This document shows positions 1-11,684 of a DNA stretch of 64,000 nucleotides, one piece after another. The position numbers and the translations under genes are program-made. A model generated the notes under the pieces. It was not told where the DNA came from and made no database searches. It saw nothing but the letters and a program-made list of their open reading frames with translations. Location of the stretch: assembly GCA_022578605.1 (NCBI GenBank), contig MU394126.1, positions 1 through 64,000 on the forward strand. Reading direction: 5' to 3'. Origin of the DNA: Camillea tinctor (Eukaryota; Ascomycota; Sordariomycetes; Xylariales; Xylariaceae). Position 1 is the first letter of the stretch. The number at the start of each line of letters is the position of its first letter.

Positions 1-96
<96 letters not shown>

Positions 97-489
97 TTTT
101 AATTATAAATAAACTATAATAAAGGTTTAAATATTTAAATATAATTAAAATTAAATATATTTTAAAAATAATAATTAATAAATTTAAATTAAAACCAGTT
201 ATAAAAGTTTATATAAATAATTAATTAATTATATTATATATAAAGTTAAAATTAACTTTTATTATAATTATTAAATATATAGCATAATTATATATTAAAT
301 GTTATATAACTTTTAATATATAATAATTATATTATTAATTTAAAATAAATATTTTATTAATTAAAATTTTAAACTTTAAAAGTAACTTTTATAACTGTTT
401 TTAACATTAAATAAATAATGTACTTACGCCTCCGTTTCAGCGTTTCTTCATTACCCACCCATTTCTTAACAGAACCCTTAAAAGCAACC
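1..489. repeat. (ATA)n microsatellite and AT-rich flank
   Basis: Positions 1-95 are an uninterrupted trinucleotide run of ATA/TAA units, which enters from beyond the window edge. From 96 to about 417 the sequence stays extremely AT-rich, with almost no C outside CpT and CpG and no open frame of note. Composition changes abruptly near 418, where normal coding-like sequence begins. It resembles the larger AT-rich block at 19.8-23.7 kb and is probably the end of a RIP-mutated tract. Confidence 0.85.
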
Positions 490-1363
490 ATGTCTAAGCC
501 CTCACTGGTCATTGTTCCCGCGGCGTCTGCCCTTCCGCTCTTTTACCAAACGGTAATAAACGGAGTCCGCCAACACGGCTACAACATTAAAGCGCTGCAC
601 ATCCCAAGCGTCGGTCTGGTCACCGGTGCAAGGCCGGGTAACCCCCCGAACATGTATGACGACGCAGCCTTTATCTCTTCCCACGTTACCGATCTTGCAG
701 AGTCTGGCCACGACGTCCTACTTATTACACACTCTTACGGGGGCACGCCAGCAACCGAGTCAGTTCGGGGACTGAGCAAGAACGAGAGGCTGAAGCAAGG
801 CAAAACCGGAGGCATCGTCGGGCTCGCATACATGAATTCGCTCGTGCCAGAAGTAGGACGTCCTGCTACATCCACAGCAGGATCTGCGGCGGAGGGCCAG
901 CAGCCCCTGATGGTAGTCGGGGTATGTTACTTTTTGTTCTCTACTTCTTGTTCCCTACTTGAAAAATCCGAGTAATGCTAAAAATATTTTTTTAAAAAAC
1001 TCTTTCTAGGAGGATGGTTGGTTCTACTACCCCAACCTCACGTTAACGGCCGAGATAGTGTTCTCAGATCTTCCCTTAGAGGAGGGAAAACATTGGAGCG
1101 AGAAGTTGGTTAAGCACTCTGCCACTAGCTTCGCCAGCAACCTCACCTACGGTGGCTACAAGGACGTCCCCGTTTCGTACTTAGTCGCGGAGGGTGATCT
1201 TTCGATTGCACCGGCCACGCAGAGGTCCCAGATTGATATGATTGAGCGGGTGAGCGGCAACAAGGTCGACGTTTGGAGCATCAACTCTGGTCACGCCCCG
1301 TCTATCAGCCAGCCCCAACATGTAATCGATTTCATTGTTGGAGTGGCTGGAAAATTTACTTAA
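490..1363 (+). CDS. Alpha/beta hydrolase (AB_hydrolase_1-like)
   Basis: Two exons, 490-921 and 1010-1363, joined in phase 0 across an 88-nt intron (GTATGT donor, TTTCTAG acceptor), give 261 residues. The protein starts MSKPSLVIVPAA, a hydrophobic first strand typical of small fungal alpha/beta hydrolases. The nucleophile elbow is LITHSYGG near residue 80, so Ser is the likely nucleophile. Later residues include an acid candidate in VAEGDLSIAP and a late histidine in NSGHAPSISQP that fits the catalytic His. I chose the ATG at 490 because the in-frame ATG at 418 adds a low-complexity leader read from the AT-rich flank. The substrate cannot be told. It lies about 5 kb from the P450/PKS locus and may or may not belong to it. 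Confidence 0.85.
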
Positions 1364-2475
1364 AGGGGCATGATGGTTCCGTTCCAGATGTCTAAGGCTA
1401 GATAGCATCAAAATGGGGACAAGGTTAGCTAGGAATGCTGTGCTGGGATGTAAGAAAAACATTGAAGAAAACAAGGTTGAGGATAAGGTTGTGTATCTCT
1501 CTATATCGTATGCTAGGTATGTAATATCCATGTCACTGGTACATAACAACCTTGGCTACCTACCTAGGTACCTCGGTAGCTTTGTGCAAGCAGAAATCCT
1601 TTTTCTCGGACGAAAGCATGATACACCACGATAACACACACACCTGCCTAAGCAAAGGAGGGGAGGTATGTAACCCACATTGTAACTAGCATACGTACGT
1701 ACCTAGTTAGGTACTACAAGGGACGTAATATTACGCTGAAGTGACACAAACTAAATTAGGTTGGAGGTAGGTGACACTGAATAAGTACCTAAAGTAACAC
1801 GACAGGATAAGCTGACAACATCATTATGTTGTACTACGTAAGTTAGGCGGAATACCTAAACTTAGGTGGATTTGACGTTGTATATTACCTACCACCCTAC
1901 CAGCCAGCCTACCGCACCCGGGTAAGCATTACATTACCAACCGTGAGCAAATCGGGCGTTTTGCATTGACAATTCCAGGTGGCTCATGGTAATAGCGCCC
2001 CGTGTTGCCAGCCCTTAGCACATATCATGTATAAGTTATGTAAATACCTAGGTTATTTAGGTTAGTTAGGTATCAGCTACAAAGATAAAGGCGTGCAGCA
2101 TGCAGCCCTCTTATATCGTTTGCCACCCTGTGGAAAGAAAAAAATTGACGAAAAAAAAAGACGGGATGAATGATAACCTCAATAAAACGTAGCTATTGCA
2201 CAACCCCTATTCATGTAGTACGGGAGGGGCGGTAGGCAGCTAAGGTTACCTAACTAATTACATGACAAGGCAGACCTGTCAACCTACTCCAACACAACCA
2301 ACACATGAGGTGTAAGTGAGCCCCGCATACGGATCCGTGCAGGGGAGTACATATATATGTACATACATGCATACATACATAACCTACATACATACATACG
2401 TACATACATACATACATAGGTAGGTTACATACGTTGATCCGAAGAGGATCCTCGACTTCTCTCCCACACGAAGCT
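1364..2475. other. Intergenic region between two convergent genes
   Basis: No gene is supportable here. The stretch carries several copies or partial copies of the palindromic motif TACCTAGGTA and its variants (near 1558-1575, 1700 and 2045), and a TACA tetranucleotide repeat near 2346-2416. The rest is presumably the 3' untranslated ends of the flanking convergent genes. Confidence 0.6.
2346..2416. repeat. TACA tetranucleotide microsatellite
   Basis: An imperfect run of TACA/CATA units is interrupted by single substitutions and by AACC. Open frames through it translate to YVCM repeats and are not genes. Confidence 0.85.
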
Positions 2476-4073
2476 TCATTCATGTCCTTCAGGCCGAGTA
2501 GGAAATGGTTGTTGTTGCCATGGATGCTGTGAAGGTACTACGCTCCTGAAGTTGACGCTGCCATCCGAAACAAAGCTCTCCGACATGTTGAATCTAGTAG
2601 TGCGCAGGATCGCGTGATCCTGAGATTCTTGAGATAAGCCCTGCATAGGTATCGAGGTCACCTGCTGTTTCTGCTTTGAAGAAACACTGTTGGACGAGCT
2701 GGCCTTAGCGACCGGCAAGAGGCTTCTCTCGTCTGCGTACGTGTACTGCTGCGTGTTGATCCCTTGTGACCTGCTCTTGCCCGTAAAAGAGCTGAACATA
2801 CCCGACCATGTCTTCCTCCACGACGAAAGCGCCACTAGGTCCATCGAGTTCTTCGTGTGCTGCGTCAGAACAGCGACGGCCTTGGGAACGCTGGGGAGAG
2901 CAAAGGTCAGAAAGGCAAAAGTCATCTCGAGGCTGCCGCATATTATCTCGAAGGACGCGTCGTATGCGTAGTCTCCAGCAGTCAGCAACTGGATCGCGAA
3001 ACTCAAGCGGACGGAAGCAGAAATGATGCAGCTAGGGAAACTCTTGTGTTAGCTGCTGCCTGCTCAGCCTCAATCAGCTCAGCGAGCTTCTTGTAACAAG
3101 TCATGAGACGGGAAAGTGTTGGTGAAGGTTAAAAAATGAGTATATAGTTAGCTCACAGGATACCCGCAACGAATACAAAGGCGACTCCGATCTTCTTTCT
3201 CAAAGACATATGGAGTCTCCAGATCACCCTCTGCGGGAGAATAAGTATGATAATGTCGAGGGCAACGTTAATGGCGGCAGAAAGCGGCGACAGAAGGTCG
3301 TCGTTGCCGCAGTGGCCGCCGGCGATCGTTTTGTCCCAATGATATTGAACGGGGCTGCAGTATAACAGATCGGTCAGGATCGTGACAAGATAAAATATGG
3401 CGTTCGCCGCCGCTACAGAGTAGCATAACCAAAAAAAGATGCCCCGTTTACTAGGTGTAAATATCCGCGCCCATTGGAAGAGTATGGCGGCCTTCAACAG
3501 TATCATGACAACGTTATACGTCGTCGTGGTGATGTAAATATTCTAGCTCCAGCACGCACTTCATTAGCAAGATATACCTAAATTATCCTTACACTCTGCC
3601 AGCTGCACTTACAAAGAGGTGCCATGACTGATCCTTAACCTGTATGTCCCATCCGTGCACGAAGTAACCTGTGGTGGCAGTGATCCGGTAGATGAAAATA
3701 TGGCAGGTGATGAAGGCGGCCTAGAGAAAATATATCAGCAAAAAAAAAGCTCGAGTCCGGTATCCGATCGCGATAACAAAATACCAAGGCCGGGATAATT
3801 AAGTCTTAAGACGGGCTTGTCAGCATTTTGTTCTTGAACTACGCAGAATGAATAATGAATGCGACATGACTAACAATCTTCGATATGAAGCTGGTTTCTT
3901 GTTTTTCCAAAGGCGTGCACAGCCAGAGCGATGATTGTAAAGGCCAAGCTGGTGGAGACGACGCCGTTCATTGTCGCATTGCCATTTGCTGGGTTGTCGA
4001 AGTTGGACTGGACGCCGTCTGGAGGCGGGACGAGAGGAGCTTCGAGATCAAGAGAACGCGATATTGCAGCCAT
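2476..4073 (-). CDS. Rhodopsin-like (SAT4-type) integral membrane protein
   Basis: Fungal multi-pass membrane protein of the rhodopsin-domain/SAT4 family. Exons read 4073-3875, 3720-3613, 3542-3157 and 3031-2476. The last three join cleanly: TM segments with YNVVMILLKAAILFQW, then the family-typical CSPVQYHWD and IILILPQRVIW, then QLLTAGDYAYDA and a conserved LPSVPK. The C-terminal 110 residues are hydrophilic and Ser/Gln-rich. The N-terminus from the ATG at 4073 has the family-like Pro-rich PLVPPPDG followed by a first TM. The exon 1 to exon 2 junction is one base out of phase if the only good donor (GTTAGT at 3874) is used, so a small extra exon or a frame lesion may lie between 3874 and 3721. 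Length is about 415 residues. Function is unknown, as for most of the family. Confidence 0.75.
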
Positions 4074-6500
4074 ATTGGGTTGGGAATATCACGAGATGCA
4101 AAGCAAATGAAGCTCACGAGATTTGAGAACTAGGCTGTAAGTCCTAGGCTTCTACTGAGTTTTACGTGAGTCGGTAGGATCGGCGGGAAACCAGGAAATA
4201 ATAGAATTACGGAGTTGAATTTGCCACGGGGCTTATCTATGTCTGGTATTGACGCAGGCAAACCAATGGTCTGCCTTGGGGGTCATAACGTTCAGCTGCG
4301 GATTCTCTCACGTCTTGTTAAATAACCATTTGTAACAACATATGCAATAAGCAGCCTCAACTACTACCATTCTGCACGTGTATGACCGCGTGTATCGATG
4401 TTCCTCAATGTATCCCACTTAGTACACATAATGCGACACCCAGTTGCGATCACTGTGACATACTTGTGAGATGCCTATTGAGACTTTTGAATTTGGCCCC
4501 CAAAGGTCATTTCACCTGCCTTTTTCCTATTCTGCAGTCAAGCCTCTTACGTCCCTGTGGCTTTGGAATATTTTCGATTCCCCATCAGCCTCGCTTTTCC
4601 AAGCACCCAAGTGTTATTTAATACCGGGATACCTTAAAAAATCAGTTGACCTCCCCACGAGAGGCTATAGGAGCTTTCGTCCCACATCTTGGCCATGCCT
4701 AAGATCAACTTCAACTCCATGACAGCTGCAGGGCAGCAATCGCTTCTCAGTGCCCCCCCAATGGTATCGTCACGGAATCTCTTTCCCTTTTATCAATATT
4801 TGCCTCGGGTTTTCGACCATATTTCTCCTCCTTAGGACACGCGCGACGTTCACCGGTTTCAGGAGACGGTATTTGAATGATAGCAAGTCATTTCTATTAA
4901 AGAATCAGCCAGTATTTGTTGATCTTAATACTTTCTTAGACATGGTTGTAAAGCTAAAAAGCAAATGCTAATAGCTTTTTGACTATTAGCTCATATATAG
5001 TCCGTGACAATGGTAGCTGTGGCCTCCGTGCGTTGTTTCTCGATAGTCAACCTGCCTACTTAACCGTCATTTTGTAACCGCAATATTTAGATAATATATA
5101 TAGATGTTGTATATAGAGTTTCGCAGTATTTTATTTTTCTCATAGTGTAGTTATCTAGGTTAGGCTTCTATGCATGTGGGATTCTAGTAGGCTGAGTTTC
5201 TCTATATCTCCCGCCCCTAACACTTTTACCCATCTAGGAAGATTCACAAAATCTATTATGTCAACCTAGGCTGCACTAGCATGTCATCAGAGGCGGAAAG
5301 GGCTTTCGTCTTAGGTCTAATGCCTGTGCTCGCTGGCCGCGTCCAGAAAACAAATCGTCAGAGCCGATAATCTGCGAGAAGCTATAGTAGATTATGATCA
5401 TGTGAAAATGATGAATAATTCTTGTCCAAGTAAAGGCCTATCTTGGCTATCTACATCCATTCACAGGACTTTTCAAGAGCCATGGGTAGACCCAGCCATC
5501 CGTCCTTCAGACAAGGTATCCCAGTATAGAGTTGGGACATCTAAATTGAAAGCTAGCAAGCTTATTTTAACAAGTTATGCCTCTCTAACAACACAGAAAT
5601 GCCCCTAAAACAACGGATTATGGTAGCCAGACCATGATCCGTACCATGATTAGAATACGACATCAAGCTCTCGCGACTTTGTAGTTTCATGAGATGGTTC
5701 CGATAGGTAAACTTATATTTTTGACAACTGCATGCCTCCATGTGGTTCAATCCAAAACCACACCGTAAATGCAAGTAGTAACGAAATGCCTGGCTAAGAA
5801 CAAAATGGAGAGACAAAGTGAAATATAGGACGTTTCCCATATAGCTGCCGTTTATACTGTGACGGAACCCTCCTGTTACTTCCTATCAGCTAACTTCATG
5901 AGTACCTAGGTAAGTTACGTATCAAGTGTATTGATAGACAGGTAACAATAGTTAAAGAACAGCTCAATAATTATATGTTCGTCAGAGAGATTTTAGGGAA
6001 CTCTGACTTTATTCTAAAGAGTACCTAGGTACCTAAATAGAGTTACGAATTAATAGGCCATAGCGGAAAAACGAGGGACCAAATATGTAAGAAGTCCATT
6101 CAATTTATGTCTTCTGTCTTAAAATATTCTCTTACATTTTCTCCCCTTCTCAGAAAACAGATAACGAATATATTGCAGGCTAAGGACGGCGAAATAGAAG
6201 GAAGTGAAACGAATGATGTATTGAAGATGGATGATACCTGCAACCTAAGATGGGTGGAGATGGCTTTATAAAGCCATGGAAGGCGGAACAAGGTTGTTCC
6301 TGCCTGCAATAGAATACCACATAAAGGCACGTGACTTCCACTCACATGACCTCCAATATCTCCTTCTAACCCTTGTTGGTTCGTAACATCGTATCGTATA
6401 CCCGTTGGCCCAATTCACTCTTACTTCGATTCACATGTCGCATACACAGCGTAGGTCATATGGTATGCATAACCATATTAGGTTCTTCCAACACTGTGAT
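4074..6500. other. 2.4-kb intergenic region, no gene supported
   Basis: It holds only scattered small frames (for example 4382-4971 + and 5562-5840 -) without ATG context, family resemblance or splice structure. TACCTAGGTA-type motifs occur near 5905 and 6025. It separates the rhodopsin-like gene promoter from the 3' end of the P450. Confidence 0.6.
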
Positions 6501-8536
6501 TCACACCCTGAAGCGGACTCGCAGTCCATAGCTTCCCTTGGCCGGCATGGGTATTATCATCTCGCTATTAGCGACAATATCTCGCTCGCGTATCGTATCA
6601 TAGAGCTCAAGCGTGGGTCCGTTTTGTCCACTATATATGTCGTAATGCCTTAAAATAGCGGCCAGGATCATAGCCATTTCGCGGTGAGCAAATTCTTGTC
6701 TAGGTAGGCATATTAGTCAACATTCCGGACAAGGCGGCTCGAGGAACTCACCCGACGCAATTCCTCGAACCACGAGAAAATGCGATGAGGGCCCGGTTGA
6801 GTTTTGGGTTATCTATCCATCTCTGAGGGTGGAATTCGTGAGGGTCATCAAAAATGGCTGGGTTCGTGTGCGTGATGAGCGTGGTCATGCTTGCTTGAGT
6901 ACCTGCCGGCAGTGTGTAGGTTCTTCCCCGTCTCTTATCAGTATACATCATAGTCTTTTCCGGGGAGATGCGTGTCATGCGTGAAAGTACTCCAGGATGG
7001 AGTCGTAACCCTTCTTGAATCACTGCATTAAAGTATGGAAGGCTCTGGATTTTGGCGTAGGATGGTACAAAATCGTCATCGGACAGGGCTGATATAATCT
7101 CATTCTTTGCCACCCTGTAGTCATCCGGATGTGATAGGAGCTCGAATAGAATAGCGCACAAGCTGTGACCTAACACAGTCGAGTCAACTTGTTTCTGATT
7201 CATTAAAGCTTAAAGGGTAACTTACCTGTCGTGCTTTCACCGGCAAGAACAATGAGTTGTGCATCGTGTGCCATTCTAACGTCGGTCTTTTCTTCGTCCG
7301 GCAAGTTACTAGCAATGATGCCCTCAAAGATGGTACTTTCAATCGCATTGGGATCCGGTGAATTTCGTATCTCGCGAACTTTTTTAATTCGCCACTGCAA
7401 TACGTAGTTAATCATGCAAACATTTCAAATAGCATGTTCTCCAAACTATGAGAGATGATGCAGTTCTTAAACTTACCCCCTGTTTTTCTGACATCGAGGA
7501 TAAGTTGTGAATGAACATACCCAGAAGCCACGTCGGCATATTATTGACGAGCCTCATGATAATGGGAAAGCTTCCAAAGATATGGGTTAACTTGAAGTAC
7601 TTTTCTTGCGAAGAGAAGTATTCTGCACCCCAATGCTCGTCATCAAGGAAATTGAAACAATCGCCAAAAGCGTATGTCGTGATGTTATCACTCGCATAAG
7701 CCTGGAAAACCGTGTGCATGTTTAAGACCTCACCATTACTCCCCCCTACCTTGTTCCAGCGTTGAAGTATTCTCTGAACGTTCTTTTTGAAAATGGGTTC
7801 AAATTTTCCAATCCTAGCAGCAGAGAAGAAGTCATTTATGCTTCTTCGACGTAAGCGGTGTTTAACATGGTCCATCGTAGCAACTATTGAGTTGGGAGCT
7901 TCGAAGGGTATCTAGTTAGTCTAAGAGAATTGAAGACTTAGGAAACCATAGGTTTACCTACTTCCACTTCTTTGGCCCACCCAGTGTGGTTTGTTGGTTT
8001 TCCTACCTGACGTAGGGTATACATTACCGATGAAGTCCGGATCATCGAAATGCACCTCATCTGGGTTGATGCGTACGATGGGTCCTACGTTTCGATGTTA
8101 GTACAAACAATCAGCATTGCGGGAAGGTGTACAAGCCGTATTCGCTGTGCATGTTCTTTATCCGCTTGAAGTACTGCCCCTCCAGAACAACTTCATAGTA
8201 GATCTCATACCAATATGACATTGCTACACGATTAGATATTGTTAGTGCGTGTTACTCCTGGAAACTGAATGAACCTACTTGCTACCCTTGGGCCGGGAAT
8301 CCTAGCCAGGGGGTGAAGGGTTACTTGATTCAGTGGTTAGTGACAAGGACAACAGACGATACCGCGCATGAAAAACCGTCTATACCTCTGTATACTGCAA
8401 TGCCAATTCCCCAAATGAAGTACCCGATGCCAAGCAAGCTCGCTGCTTGCCACATCCAATGCAGAGGCTCATAACTAAAACCGTCCGATCCAATATGGAT
8501 CAAGCGTCGCAAGTCCGAAAGATCGAGCAACATCAT
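6501..8536 (-). CDS. Cytochrome P450 monooxygenase
   Basis: Eight exons can be joined in one frame: 8536-8386, 8323-8279, 8223-8137, 8084-7981, 7911-7477, 7394-7226, 7169-6752 and 6699-6501, giving about 535 residues. The N-terminus has one membrane anchor (WMWQAASLLGIGYFIWGIGI) followed by the Pro-rich hinge HPLARIPGPR, so it is ER-bound. Then come GPIVRINPDEVH, the I-helix motif LAGESTT, the ExxR motif EGLR, the PERF-like region HPQRW and the heme loop FSRGSRNCVG with its Cys ligand. The final exon (ending LRVRFRV) is too short and phase-shifted to show as a long open frame. Intron 3 appears to use a GC donor (TACG/GCTTGT). It sits beside the transferase-like hydrolase and PKS, so oxidation of the polyketide product is likely. 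The subfamily is uncertain; the N-terminal half resembles trichodiene-oxygenase-like fungal P450s. Confidence 0.88.
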
Positions 8537-9778
8537 TTTAGAAATTCCTTTGGAGATTCCAAGAGCTTCTCTCATATCAGAATACAGCTCTTTAATTGAG
8601 TCTCTACATCTGAGTTGTATTGTGTTGCGTTGGGTTAGATGGTCTGAACCTACGGAGCTTAGAACAAGGGCTGCGTTTACACCTTTGCGCAAGGCTACAG
8701 TTTTTGCCGCATATACACGTAGGTGTCATTTCGATGAAAATTACTGCAGGGTCAAGACCTGCACGAATATAAGATTACTTGCCAAGTCGTAATGATCAGA
8801 GTAAGATTACCTGCATAAATATCAAGTGACGTGTACCGATGGGGAAGTGTTTTTGCAATCTGGTATTCTGTGTAAGATAATAAACGCTTTATATGACAGT
8901 ACAATTTAATAAATAAATAAAAATCTTTATAAAAGTTAACGTATTTACTATGTATTAATGTGACGTTAAGGGTAGCGATCACCAACCCACTAGACTAATG
9001 GGCGCTGGCTGGCCTATCTTAACGAAAGGATACCAGAATTTCATAGCCGACCGCTATGAAATCTATAGTGGTATATATGGCCAGGTCGTCCACGGTCGGC
9101 GACCGTGACAATTAACATTTTAAAGAAAATACACGATTATTAATAAGGGTTTTTTACGTAAATTAACTTAATTATAACGTAGGTATTTATATATATTAAG
9201 TATATAATAATTTAACTTTTTTATTAAATAATGAACTTATTTATATATAATGTTTTTAATATAAATATCAAAGTTTTTAAGTTAAATAGCTTTTAACTAT
9301 AATGGCTTAGCACTAAAGGGGCTGACTTGTTACTCACAATACCAATTTATAGTACCCTTCCTTCTACATTAAAGGTGATGTTGCCAATACCTATTATGAG
9401 CAACTGCTATTATCACTCACTTATCCATTGTTGCTGATGGTAATTCTAATCATAATAATCGCTAACAGGAGGGGGGTTAGGGTAGGAAGCGGGGTGGGGA
9501 GGGAGAGGGAAGTGTCAAATTCATAGTAGCGTTTCCTAACCATGCACTCTGATCAACTAACTGTGTTGTAGCAAGCTCCATAGAGCTATCTTAGAACCGG
9601 GTCTGTCATCCCATCGAGGAGGATGGCCCCTTGTATCTAGCTTTCTTTTTCCGATGGACGTAATGTATTACGTGTCTAGTAGTATAAGCAAGTTGTGACT
9701 AAAGCAGAAATGTAGCGATCTAGGCTCGCGTCTCAATATATCAGAATGTTTAGAAGAACGGAAATAAATTTCATCTAT
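8537..9778. other. Intergenic region with a short AT-rich tract
   Basis: This contains the P450 promoter side and the 3' side of the transferase-like hydrolase. Positions about 9110-9300 are strongly AT-rich and RIP-like, in contrast to the flanks. No coding sequence is supported. A G-rich stretch near 9470-9510 is not telomeric repeat. Confidence 0.6.
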
Positions 9779-10818
9779 TCATGTTGTAGCATTTGAGCGT
9801 ATCCTGTCTTCAAGTGCTGCTCGGAAAAAATCCACCATAGCCGCTCTAAGAGTAGCAGAATCTTTCCCATCCAGAATGGACATGTGCCCCTTACCACCTG
9901 CGAGGTAGAGCCGTTTTGGGGTTTGGAGGTTCTCAAACACCATTCTCTGCTCTATTGGAGGTGATATGTCGTCTAACTCGGGAATCACCATCATGGTTGG
10001 CATTGCTTCAAGCATCTCCTCGAGGAGTTGCTTCGGGTTAAATAGAGCCAGCTTATTATATGTTTGAAGAGTAATGCGATCACGAAAATTTGGATGGCCG
10101 TGATCTACCGCTGCCTTCATAACGGCGTATGCTTCTTTGCCTCCTTTCCCTCCCGAGCCGGCAAAACCAGCCGGGTTTTCTCCTTTACTATTAAATGGTG
10201 GAAGCGTAAAAGGCTCATTGCCGCGTAACTGCGACTTACGATCCTTCATAAGCTGCGCAAACAGTGTAGCTCTCTTGTCTTCTCTTACAAAGCTGAAAAT
10301 TGGGCACACCATTATAACAGCGGCCACACGCCTGTCGATAGTTGCTGCAACTCCAGTCACTGTGGCCCCAAAAGATATGCCCCAGAGCAGTACCTGTCGA
10401 GGGTTCACGCTAGGGAGAGTCATTGCGAAGTTCACTATATCTGGTAGAATCATTTAAGTTTTTCTTTCGGACGATGCGTTGCGACTCAAAGCCTACCTGA
10501 GATGTCCTCGATCATCTTGAATGGGTCAATCTGATTCCTAGGCATACCCCCACTACCACCTACCCCCCTTGAATCGTAGAGGAGCACATTGAAACCAGCG
10601 GATTGAAAGGCCTCGGCGGTCTCTGCTAGACTCATCTCCTTGACGCAATTGAACTGGTAAATATGAGCTTGAGTACCGAACCCTACGAGGAATGAGCTTA
10701 CCCCTTGTGTCATAATAATTGCGGGAGCAGGCCCCTCTACTTCGTAAAACCAAGATTCCAATTGAACGTCATCTAGCGTTTTGATCTTGACTAGTTGATG
10801 ATGTTCTATGAAATTCAT
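9779..10818 (-). CDS. Alpha/beta hydrolase, polyketide-transferase-like
   Basis: Three exons, 10818-10702, 10653-10497 and 10440-9779, give 311 residues. The order of motifs matches the family of fungal cluster hydrolases that includes the fumagillin polyketide transferase: an N-terminal TLDDVQLESWFY, then MTQG joined to FNCVKEM, LLYDSRGVGGSGGMPRNQIDP, and the nucleophile elbow WGISFG with Ser as nucleophile. A C-terminal GGKGHMSIL supplies the probable catalytic His. The first intron is only 48 nt, a multiple of three without a stop, so the unspliced message also stays open and would add 16 residues between MTQG and FNC. The gene is divergent from the PKS with 866 bp between start codons. 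Because that PKS has no release domain, this enzyme is a good candidate for off-loading the chain or transferring it to an acceptor. The transferase role is inferred from family resemblance. Confidence 0.85.
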
Positions 10819-11684
10819 GGTAGTGCCGAGAATTACAACAATTCCTTTGATAGAGTAAAGCCTTTTGGTGAAAAGTAAGTACGAATAGTGAGAGAACAGC
10901 TTATCGACGTAGCCGGCAGTAGTATTAGGTATTGGAATATTCGGTTACCGCCGCACCAATGGCCATATACCATATATCTTTACGGATTCATCTAAGCTTC
11001 TACACTTTCTTGCGCTGATACACTTTTGCCCATCCCCGCCCCATTTGTCTCACGGCAATAAGTACTTGAAATCGGTTGTAATACAAAGGCAATGGAATGC
11101 GATATTTGTCAGGCGATATTCGACAATGTAACCATCTTGGCGGTTACCTAAACAAGATCTGCCTCTAAGACGCATGACTCCTATGTATCGGCTATGTACA
11201 TAAAACGACCGGGATGATGCATTCACGTATATGCAATGATGACCACACTGTTTTTGCAAATTAGCATCAAGCCACTACAGCCCGAAAATTGATGTCTTAT
11301 CTCCCATGAAGGAGGGCATGAGAGAATGAGAGAACGGGCCTACACAACTGCCTTGGCAGACGCAAGTTATAGGCATGGAAGCATGTTATGACAAGTGAGG
11401 GGCTAGGACATGAAGAAGGTATGGGAATGAAGGCCGACCAACTTTGTACCTATGTATTGATAATTCTTATCGCCCTAACTAGATTGTCTATAAAAGGGCT
11501 AGCCGGCAGAAGAAGAGTTCAGCTCTTCAGGCCATTCTAAAACGATTATCTTAGTTTTTAGAATACAAGGCATTTACCCCTTAACAGCGGCTCTATTGTG
11601 AAAGTGATAATACCCAGCAGAGCTATAATTAGACAGTGAAGCATGTATTGAGTCTTGATTCAAACCCGAGTTCTCTCATGTCTC
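10819..11684. promoter_or_regulatory. Divergent promoter region of hydrolase and PKS
   Basis: These 866 bp lie between the two start codons and must hold both promoters, so the pair is likely co-regulated. The only element I can name is a TATA box for the PKS side. I did not identify a convincing binding site for a pathway-specific Zn2Cys6 regulator, and no such regulator gene is present in the window. Confidence 0.6.
11489..11496 (+). promoter_or_regulatory. TATA box of the PKS gene
   Basis: TATAAAAG lies about 190 nt upstream of the PKS start codon, in an otherwise mixed-composition promoter. Spacing leaves room for a 5' untranslated region of roughly 160 nt. Confidence 0.5.

Noticed and set aside
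4382..4971. Overlapping plus-strand small frames
   Set aside because: They overlap in different frames, show no conserved motif, and cannot be joined by splice sites into a recognisable protein.
9470..9510. G-rich stretch containing TTAGGG
   Set aside because: A single occurrence, not a telomeric array, located far inside a coding region of the chromosome.
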